A stretch of 64,000 nt of DNA, from contig NC_017770.1 in NCBI RefSeq assembly GCF_000242635.2, positions 992,001 to 1,056,000 of the forward strand. Direction: 5' to 3'. Source of the stretch: Solitalea canadensis DSM 3403 (GTDB taxonomy: Bacteria > Bacteroidota > Bacteroidia > Sphingobacteriales > Sphingobacteriaceae). Every line of letters starts with the position of its first letter. Position 1 is the first letter of the stretch. The notes beneath the pieces were generated by a model. The model worked only from the letters and a program-made list of their open reading frames with translations. It was not told where the DNA came from and did no database searches. The position numbers and the translations under genes are program-made. Of the stretch, positions 9,052 to 14,572 are shown in pieces.

Positions 9052-9637
9052 ATTTAAATTCGTAGATCACTTTTTTATAACCAAAAGCTGCAAAGAACGG
9101 GGTTAACACTTTTTCTGCGCTTACTTTTGTTTGTTCCAATATTCCAGCTTTTAACGCATTTTTTCCTAACTCTTCTTCAGCCTTTTTATAAGCCTCGTCA
9201 ACAAGTTGAGCTTCCACTAAAAAGGCATAATTGGTTTGATATACTTTAGAATTCTTATGGTCAATTTTATAATAACATAATTCAGGGTTAGGAAGACGGA
9301 TTGTTAAAATGGTATCAACAACAGTGATATCTTCTTTTTTTACCTTGCCTAAATCAATACAGCCAACTGCTTCTCCACTAACAATTAATAAAGCTTTAGG
9401 GTCGGGTAGCCATTGACTGATCATTTCATGCTCAACAATGTCCTTAAATTTGTAGCGCACCAACTCCAATTTTCCCAGTGACTCAACTTTTTCAAGTATT
9501 ACATTGTGAACAGTAGTAGACTTCACCTCATTCTTGCCGCAATTTCTCATCGTAACTAATCCTAATATCAATACAACGAGCCATGGGAAAATACGTACAA
9601 AGTCTGATCGGTTTTTTTTCTTTTCAGCGTAACTCAT
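9050..9637 (-). CDS. DUF4230 family membrane-anchored protein
   Basis: This 195-residue protein has a short basic N-terminus, one membrane segment (about 15-30, FPWLVVLILGLVTM), and then a DUF4230-like domain. That domain includes the SLGKLELVRYKF and AVGCIDLGKVKKEDI segments typical of the family. The C-terminal helix (LVDEAYKKAEEELGKNAL) may be a coiled coil. DUF4230 proteins are common in Bacteroidota and Firmicutes but have no established role. It is monocistronic. Confidence 0.78.
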   Translation of the reverse strand: MSYAEKKKNRSDFVRIFPWLVVLILGLVTMRNCGKNEVKSTTVHNVILEKVESLGKLELVRYKFKDIVEHEMISQWLPDPKALLIVSGEAVGCIDLGKVKKEDITVVDTILTIRLPNPELCYYKIDHKNSKVYQTNYAFLVEAQLVDEAYKKAEEELGKNALKAGILEQTKVSAEKVLTPFFAAFGYKKVIYEFK

Positions 9638-9852
9638 ACCTAAATTTAAAAACTTGAACTTGTTAAATGATATTTTATTTGATGTTTTTTAATGATTAAT
9701 TAACTTTTTTCTGAGTGAAAAGATGTTTAAAGTGTTAATGATTTGAGGTACAGATAATTGTTTGTTTTTATGTGCTGAAATGCAAAAAATAAGTGTTGAA
9801 TGCTTAAAAATGTTCCTGAAATATGATGGAGTTTATATATTTGCAGCCTCAA

Positions 9853-9935
9853 GCGCGGGTGGCGAAATTGGTAGACGCACCATCTTGAGGGGGAGGCGCC
9901 CGCAGGGCGTGTGAGTTCGAATCTCATTCCGCGCA
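9853..9935 (+). tRNA. tRNA-Leu (anticodon GAG)
   Basis: A class II tRNA with a 7-bp acceptor stem (GCGCGGG pairing with TCCGCGC, one wobble), a D-arm GGCGAAATTGGTAGACGC, a 7-nt anticodon loop TTGAGGG reading GAG, a long variable arm and a GTTCGAATC T-loop. One A-A mismatch is present in the anticodon stem. CCA is not encoded. Confidence 0.92.
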
Positions 9936-9940
9936 CAAAA

Positions 9941-9967
9941 AAACAGCTCCAATAGGGCTGTTTTTCT
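9941..9967 (+). terminator. tRNA-Leu(GAG) terminator
   Basis: The arms aaacagc (9941-9947) and gctgttt (9957-9963) are followed by T-rich sequence just after the tRNA. Confidence 0.7.
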
Positions 9968-10000
9968 TGTTTTTAGTCAAACGGGCAAAAAAACGGGCAA

Positions 10001-10425
10001 ATGTGCTTACAACATGAAAAAACTTTTATACTAACTGCATTGTTCTCGGCTAGTCTTTTTGCATGTAAATCGGATAATGATTTAAGGCCAGAAGAAAAAA
10101 GAAAATATGAAATTAAGTATGAAATTATATTTGATCCTTTAACTAGCCCTGCTACAGTACAACATTTCTTGAATTAACTGTTTGTATAAACAATACATGT
10201 AACCCCGTAAGAATTACATCGATGCCTTATAAATCCGGAACAATAGCACTATACGAAAATGATACATTGATGATTAGAAAGGGTTTTCACGAACATTACT
10301 ACTTACTTTCCTTATTCGTAGATGGCGAAAATAAATTAGAAAGTAATGATCTTGATAACTTCATAGGATATGTTAAAGATGGTAAGTTTATCAAGGGATA
10401 CGGAAATGTTTATACTTTAAAATAA
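10001..10425 (+). pseudogene. frameshifted lipoprotein gene
   Basis: A frame opening at ATG 10001 encodes 58 residues with a clear lipoprotein signal (TALFSASLFAC) and stops at 10175-10177. A second frame, open from about 10147 to 10425, continues with a compatible sequence (FLELTVCINN...) and ends in a Lys/Gly/Tyr-rich C-terminus. Read together with one frameshift between 10147 and 10175 they give one lipoprotein of about 140 residues. It may be a broken gene or a sequencing error. It sits between two tRNA-Leu genes. A tandem acgggcaaa repeat at about 9981-10000 precedes the start and may be scar sequence from an older insertion. Confidence 0.55.
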
Positions 10426-10551
10426 TTCTTACACAAGCTGGCTAATTAAGGGTGAAAAATGGGTGATAACAAAACTTGATAACAATTGTAAAAAATATTT
10501 TTGTCGGTTACAGATAGAAGAAGAGGAAATTCTTTTTAAACATACTATTCA

Positions 10552-11223
10552 ATGAAAAAAACACTACTTATTTTATTTTTCTTATTTACGGCTAGCTATT
10601 CATTCGGACAGAACAAATGGAGCATTCAGTTAAGCACGCTTACAGGTGGGTTTAGTGATAATTGGAACAGGACACAGTATTCTCAGGCAACATTATCTTA
10701 TAGTGTACAACTATCAGGATATTATAATTTACATAAGGGACTTAAAATAGGTGCAGGTGTTGGTTATTTAATGAATAGATCAGGGTACAAATTTACAGTA
10801 ACTCCCATAGATGAGTTAGATCCGGTATGGCCTAATGAGATTACGGTTAAAATCAAGTACGCTTACTTAACTGTACCTTTGAAAGTAAAGTACGATTTTA
10901 ATCTATCAGATAAATTCTATATTCCTGCCGAGGTAAATGGAATCTTTAATTTTAATATTAGTAATAAGTCAGCAAGCTCGACAAATAACAGTTGGAGAAG
11001 TTTTGATATGGATACATATCATCCTGTAATTACGAGCGGACTTTCCACTGGTTTAGGATATCGTTTAAATGAGAAAATGAAATTGGAGGTTGCATTGGAT
11101 TATTCCATTTACTTGACACCCATAGGCAAAGGATATTATAGCAAAGCCTCTAATTATTATATTCCTGCATTAAAAGGAAAAAACACAGTATGGGGTGGTC
11201 TAAATCTTAGTTATAATTTTTAA
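10552..11223 (+). CDS. outer-membrane beta-barrel protein
   Basis: This 223-residue protein has a signal peptide ending at SFGQ (about residue 20). The rest is rich in alternating aromatic and polar residues, with segments such as GYYNLHKGLKIGAGVGYL and LGYRLNEKMKLEVALDYSI. It ends in a terminal aromatic strand (NLSYNF), the pattern of PorT/OmpX-like 8-strand barrels. It should reside in the outer membrane. Its cargo or ligand is unknown. It lies directly upstream of the tRNA-Leu used as the prophage integration site. Confidence 0.75.
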   Translation: MKKTLLILFFLFTASYSFGQNKWSIQLSTLTGGFSDNWNRTQYSQATLSYSVQLSGYYNLHKGLKIGAGVGYLMNRSGYKFTVTPIDELDPVWPNEITVKIKYAYLTVPLKVKYDFNLSDKFYIPAEVNGIFNFNISNKSASSTNNSWRSFDMDTYHPVITSGLSTGLGYRLNEKMKLEVALDYSIYLTPIGKGYYSKASNYYIPALKGKNTVWGGLNLSYNF

Positions 11224-11271
11224 ATTTTTTATCCAAAAATTACCGGAAGATAATATTTTTGCATTCCGCTT

Positions 11272-11353
11272 GCCCAGGTGGCGAAATTGGTAAACGTTGC
11301 GGTCTCAGAAGCCGTTGGGAATACCCTTGGGGGTTCGAGTCCCCCCCTGGGCA
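11272..11353 (+). tRNA. tRNA-Leu (anticodon CAG), prophage integration site
   Basis: The acceptor arms GCCCAGG and CCTGGGC pair fully. The D-arm is GGCGAAATTGGTAAACGT, the anticodon loop CTCAGAA reads CAG, and a long variable arm is present. The last 15 bases are part of attL, so integration rebuilds the 3' end and the tRNA stays intact. Its original terminator is now at 52173-52197, beyond attR. Confidence 0.93.
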
Positions 11354-11356
11354 CAA
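11339..11356 (+). other. attL
   Basis: Left copy of the 18-bp att core, overlapping the T-arm and acceptor stem of tRNA-Leu(CAG). A 6-bp hairpin (ggcaca-attc-tgtgcc, 11350-11365) spans its right edge and may be part of the integrase core site. Confidence 0.9.
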
Positions 11357-11402
11357 TTCTGTGCCAAATCACAGTTAATACTACTTTAAACCGCGTTTTG
11401 TT

Positions 11403-11486
11403 GTTTACCAGATGTTTTCCAGAAAAACGGCTCTACAGCCTTGGGAATACATCTGTGTAAACTGGTTTTTCCAATAGTTTACCAGA
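11403..11486. other. candidate integrase arm-type sites
   Basis: GTTTACCAGA occurs at 11403-11412 and again at 11477-11486. A near-inverted copy (tctgtgtaaac) lies between them at about 11450-11460. Repeats of this kind between the core site and the integrase gene fit arm-binding sites of tyrosine integrases. This is inference from pattern and position only. Confidence 0.4.
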
Positions 11487-11496
11487 ACATTTCGCG

Positions 11497-12663
11497 ATGC
11501 ATCAGTACTCTCAGAAGCTTTTAATCCGTAAAGACTATATTAATAAGGAAGGCAAATCAGCCCTTTATTTTCAGGTTATTATAAATAGGAAGATCATTAA
11601 GGTTAATCCGCGTGTTTCATGGGATGTAACCAGGTATGATTTTGTAAAGAATGAACTTATCCCAAGAGGAAAGAAAGACCAGGAATGGATAGATGCCAAG
11701 ATTATTATCGATAAGGTTCGATCTGATATCAATGACATATTCATTAAATACCGTACCTCTGATAAACTACTTACTGAAAATTTATTTTACAAAGAACTTA
11801 ATGCTGCAGGTTCAAAAAAGGATTTTATCCATTACATGGAATCTAAGGTTAAGTACCGGTTTAGGGGAGGATTAATTGATGAAAGCACCTATAAAAAACA
11901 TATTGGAACAGTTGACCGGCTTAAAGAGTTCAAAAACGAAATTGCTTTTTCTGAGCTGTCCGCAAGGATTTTTGAGGATTTTAATGTTTTCTTAAAGAAG
12001 GTGAAAAAAAACAGTGAAAATACACGCTGGGGAAGGTTTAAGAACATTTCAACATATCTGAATATTGCAAAAGATGAAGGAATTGTTTTTGAAAATCCAT
12101 TCCTGAATATGAATGATAAACCGAAGCAGGTACCAGGTACTATTGAGTACTTAACTAAGCAAGAGGTGAAAAAACTTAAACAGCTGTATGAAAAAAATGA
12201 TCTTCCAGGACATTTAATGAGAGAGTTGAAAAGTTACTTGTTTTCATGCCATACTGGCGTTCGTATTTCAGATATTGCTCATCTCTCCAATGAAAACATT
12301 ATTGGTGATGAACTGGTCTTTATACCTCATAAAACAAGACGCTTTAATCGGCCCGTAAGGATTCCCTTACTATCTTATGCAAAAAAGTTAATCGAAGGGA
12401 AAAAGGGGTTATTACTGGAGAAAGTTGCGGATCAGAAAATGAATGAGAATTTGAAGCTTATTGCGGAGAAGGCCAAAATAAGCAAGGAATTAAGCTTTCA
12501 TACTGCCAGACATACTTTTGCTACCTTGTTTTTAGCTGCAGGTGGAAATATTGCAGTACTTAAAGAACTTATGGGACATGCAGCTATAAAAACTACAATG
12601 GTATATGTACACATTGATGCAGAACAGAGAAAACAACAAATGTCTTTGATGGAAAGTCTATAA
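11497..12663 (+). CDS. int: phage tyrosine recombinase (integrase)
   Basis: This 388-residue integrase has an N-terminal arm-binding region and a SAM-like core-binding domain (about 100-200). The catalytic domain residues are all present: Arg256 (HTGVR), Lys279 (HKTRR), His335 and Arg338 (HTARH), His361 (MGH) and Tyr370 (VYVHI). It should catalyse recombination between attP and the tRNA-Leu attB. It starts 140 bp from attL and reads away from it. A strong hairpin terminator follows. After excision and circularisation it would lie just downstream of the two HTH genes now at 51.4-52.1 kb. Confidence 0.95.
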   Translation: MHQYSQKLLIRKDYINKEGKSALYFQVIINRKIIKVNPRVSWDVTRYDFVKNELIPRGKKDQEWIDAKIIIDKVRSDINDIFIKYRTSDKLLTENLFYKELNAAGSKKDFIHYMESKVKYRFRGGLIDESTYKKHIGTVDRLKEFKNEIAFSELSARIFEDFNVFLKKVKKNSENTRWGRFKNISTYLNIAKDEGIVFENPFLNMNDKPKQVPGTIEYLTKQEVKKLKQLYEKNDLPGHLMRELKSYLFSCHTGVRISDIAHLSNENIIGDELVFIPHKTRRFNRPVRIPLLSYAKKLIEGKKGLLLEKVADQKMNENLKLIAEKAKISKELSFHTARHTFATLFLAAGGNIAVLKELMGHAAIKTTMVYVHIDAEQRKQQMSLMESL

Positions 12664-12664
12664 A

Positions 12665-12693
12665 TAAAAGCCCTTTGATGAGGGCTTTTATTT
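12665..12693. terminator. integrase terminator
   Basis: The arms aaaagccc (12666-12673) and gggctttt (12682-12689) are followed by attttatt. The hairpin also overlaps the end of the convergent gene at 12693. Confidence 0.75.
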
Positions 12694-13031
12694 TATTGAA
12701 CCCAGTTGTTTTGGGTGACAATTTCTAATAACTCCTCGTGATCTTGCCGCTCCAACCGGTATAAAAAGCGATAGAGCATGTACATTTCAAATATTTCCGA
12801 CTCATCCAGTTCAGGAAAATGAGTTTCGTTAGTAAGGTTTTGGAAGAACAGTTCTAACAGACTGTTCATGGCTTTGCCGGCATCAGCACCGGTGGTGTAC
12901 CATTGTACAAAGCAATTGAGCTTAGCTTGGCTTAACAAGTTAGGGTGTGCCTCAACAGTTAATGTAACCGTTTTTGGGATGCCGGCTGGTGCTCCTTGAG
13001 CATTGGCGGCTTTTTTCGAGTGTTTCTGCAT
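12693..13031 (-). CDS. unknown cargo protein, tandem paralog A
   Basis: This protein of about 112 residues matches no family I recognise. It has a variable Lys/Ala-rich N-terminus, a short beta-prone segment (TVTLTVEAHPNLL), then a helical C-terminal half (LNCFVQWYTTGADAGKAMNSLLELFF). It ends in an acidic tail with DESEIFEMYMLYRFLYRLERQDHEE. There is no signal peptide. It is about 65-70 per cent identical by eye to the next gene in the same orientation, so the pair is a tandem duplication. I chose the ATG at 13031 because alignment with the paralog starts there (MQK versus MQN). This start lies inside a conserved pseudoknot-like element. Confidence 0.6.
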   Translation of the reverse strand: MQKHSKKAANAQGAPAGIPKTVTLTVEAHPNLLSQAKLNCFVQWYTTGADAGKAMNSLLELFFQNLTNETHFPELDESEIFEMYMLYRFLYRLERQDHEELLEIVTQNNWVQ

Positions 13032-13180
13032 ACTGTAAAAAAGTCCCGTGTGCTGCAGAAACACTCATACCTGTTTGCACAAGCGAAGGAATGCCGCTCC
13101 AAACGGCTCACACGGGATTATCTTAAGTTTTGTTGATTTATACTTTGATGTACAAACAACGGGTATTAGTATTTCTGCAT
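13018..13180 (-). ncRNA. structured leader/intervening RNA element A (pseudoknot at start codon)
   Basis: On the gene strand the order is as follows. Strand U (13179-13168). Stem P1 5' arm (13117-13109). A small GCCG/CGGC hairpin (13107-13093). A hairpin CTTGT-GCAA-ACAGG (13083-13070). Strand G (13066-13054). P1 3' arm (13052-13044). Strand D covering the start codon (13030-13018). P1 pairs over 9 bp and G pairs with D over 13 bp, which makes a pseudoknot. U can pair with G instead over 12 bp with one wobble. The same layout with different bases occurs in element B. The wobble pairs are only valid in RNA of the gene strand. Confidence 0.6.
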
Positions 13181-13254
13181 CACAAACATGCAAAAGAATT
13201 TTAATTTCATCGGTTTACAATTGTATAAATCTAGTTGACATTTGTAGGTAAATA
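13175..13254 (-). promoter_or_regulatory. conserved upstream block A with mini-ORF
   Basis: About 80 bp here is clearly similar to 13772-13852 upstream of the paralog, while the sequence between differs more. It contains a -7-like TACAATTG on the gene strand, a GCAT-7nt-ATGC hairpin and a mini-ORF whose last codons (ATGCAGAAATACTAA) mimic the true gene start. It is probably the promoter and leader of gene A. Confidence 0.5.
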
Positions 13255-13306
13255 TAAGCAAGTTGTAATGCTTGTGCTATACTATAAATGTGGGATTCCA
13301 ATCGGT

Positions 13307-13627
13307 TTATTGATGACTTACTTCTTTTGCCTCTTCATGATCCTGGTATTCTAACCGGTATAAAAAACGGTAGAGCATGTACACCTCAAATATCTCCGAC
13401 TCATTCAGTACAGGAAAATGAGTCTCATTAGTTACATTTTGGAAGAAAAGTTCTAACAGACTGTTCATTGCTTTACGAGCATCAGCCCCTCTGGTGTACC
13501 AGTTTACAAAGCAATTTAGTTGAGCTTGGCTTAATAGGTTAGGATGTACCTTCACGGTTAAGGTTGCCATTTGAGAGGTAGTCTCTGCTCCTTGAGCGTC
13601 AACGGATTTTTTCGGTTTGTTCTGCAT
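13307..13627 (-). CDS. unknown cargo protein, tandem paralog B
   Basis: This protein of about 106 residues is homologous to the gene at 12693-13031 over its whole length. The shared core includes HPNLLSQAQLNCFVNWYTRGAD and AMNSLLELFFQNVTNETHFP. The N-terminal eight codons differ, because they form one arm of the covarying pseudoknot. No family recognised; the C-terminal half should be helical. The ATG at 13627 was chosen because similarity to the paralog begins there. A longer in-frame extension would read through the pseudoknot and is not conserved as protein. Both genes lie with DUF4468 at the distal end of the late operon, a typical cargo position. Confidence 0.6.
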   Translation of the reverse strand: MQNKPKKSVDAQGAETTSQMATLTVKVHPNLLSQAQLNCFVNWYTRGADARKAMNSLLELFFQNVTNETHFPVLNESEIFEVYMLYRFLYRLEYQDHEEAKEVSHQ

Positions 13628-13778
13628 GGTATAAATAGCCCCGAGTGCTGCAGAACAAATCTTACGTGGTAAAAACACGAAGAAGGGTTGCCGGCCTAAC
13701 CGGCTCACTCGGGATTTATCTTAAAATGTTGGTGATTGTAAACCTTTAATGATTTACCATCATAAAATCGTCCTGCAT
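13616..13778 (-). ncRNA. structured leader/intervening RNA element B (pseudoknot at start codon)
   Basis: The layout matches element A. Strand U is at 13777-13768. The P1 5' arm CCCGAGTG is at 13713-13706. A GCCGG/CCGGC hairpin is at 13704-13690 and a CGTG/CACG hairpin at 13679-13665. Strand G is at 13659-13649, the P1 3' arm at 13647-13640 and strand D at 13626-13616. P1 differs from element A by a compensatory T-A to A-T change. G and D are different in sequence yet still pair over 11 bp. U pairs with G over 10 bp with two G-U wobbles. Confidence 0.6.
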
Positions 13779-13852
13779 TGCAAACATGCGAAACAATTTT
13801 AATTTAGTAGGCTTACAAGGCTATAAATCTAATTGCCATTTGTAACAAATGT
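13772..13852 (-). promoter_or_regulatory. conserved upstream block B
   Basis: Counterpart of the block at 13175-13254. It shares the TTTATA-nn-TTGTAA segment, a TAAATTAAAATT run and the GCATGTTTGnnATGCAG motif that starts a mini-ORF (MFAMQ...). It probably contains the promoter of gene B. Confidence 0.5.
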
Positions 13853-13859
13853 AAGGCGG

Positions 13860-14507
13860 TTACCAATCGTTTTTACCATTTGAAGGTTTTTCAACCGCTA
13901 TTTTTAATTCATCAATTATAATCTTAGCGCTTTCGTCCACATTTCTTAAAATGTCTGCCCAAAGTCTAAGCATTGATTTATTTACCCAGTAGTCACGTTT
14001 TTGCTCACAACAGTATTTATGATAAGATTGATATGTATTTTCAACTAGAGTTTCATCTGGATGAGGGATTTCTTTTGATGGGGCAAGCATTACCCGAAAG
14101 TTATTCAACTCATATTTATATTTGTTGTCCTTAAAAGTTAAGTTAAGTGTAAAATAAAGCGAGTAGGTAGTAATATTTTCCATCCCTAATGATTTGCTAG
14201 AAATATTTACTTTGTCAATGGCTTTAATGATTAGTTTGCCAGCCTCCTTATCATCCATTTGAATAACATCTTGTGCCGAATTAAATGTTAAAGCTGTCCA
14301 TTCTTTAGCTCTAACAAATAGTTCTTTCATCTTTACACTGTCAACAATTACAACACCAGTGTAGGCAATTCGCCCATTATCAAAAGGAAGTCTAATTTCA
14401 GGAAAGGTTTCTTTGGCTGATTTCGGCTTAAGTTTATCAAAGTACATGTCATCTTGCGCCAATGCCAAGATTGGCAACATCATAAGTAGTAGAAATATTT
14501 TTTTCAT
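13860..14507 (-). CDS. secreted DUF4468 domain protein (prophage cargo)
   Basis: This 215-residue protein has a signal peptide (MKKIFLLLMMLPILALAQ). A DUF4468 domain follows, recognisable by LFVRAKEWTALTFNSAQDVI and QMDDKEAGKLIIK at about 64-95. DUF4468 is a TBP-like-fold domain common in Bacteroidota envelope proteins, with no established function. It lies downstream of the tape measure gene, beyond a terminator, and so is probably expressed separately as a lysogenic-conversion gene. The AT content is higher than in the neighbouring tail genes. Confidence 0.75.
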   Translation of the reverse strand: MKKIFLLLMMLPILALAQDDMYFDKLKPKSAKETFPEIRLPFDNGRIAYTGVVIVDSVKMKELFVRAKEWTALTFNSAQDVIQMDDKEAGKLIIKAIDKVNISSKSLGMENITTYSLYFTLNLTFKDNKYKYELNNFRVMLAPSKEIPHPDETLVENTYQSYHKYCCEQKRDYWVNKSMLRLWADILRNVDESAKIIIDELKIAVEKPSNGKNDW

Positions 14508-14537
14508 TTTTCGCGGTTTTTGATTTTGCGAAAATAG

Positions 14538-14572
14538 AAAAGTCCTGGAACATATAGTCCAGGACTTTTTTA
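14538..14572 (-). terminator. terminator of the tail operon
   Basis: A 12-bp perfect stem (aaaagtcctgga, 14538-14549, with tccaggactttt, 14558-14569) lies right at the stop codon of the tape measure gene. It has T-runs on both strands. Confidence 0.85.

Noticed and set aside
9727-9936. minus-strand frame over tRNA-Leu(GAG)
   Set aside because: Antisense to a clear tRNA; a common false call.
11278-11460. open frame covering tRNA-Leu(CAG)
   Set aside because: It reads through the tRNA and att core.
13018-13180. group I or group II intron
   Set aside because: Only about 150 nt, with no group I core (P4-P6, P7 consensus) or group II domain V. The topology is similar only in that a guide strand sits inside a pseudoknot.
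13048-13251. plus-strand open frame over the structured element
   Set aside because: It runs antisense to element A and its content is not kept in element B, so it is a by-product of the repeated structure.
13018-13778. HDV-like ribozyme
   Set aside because: HDV-like ribozymes need a hairpin between the second 5' strand and the first 3' strand. Here only one base lies between them.
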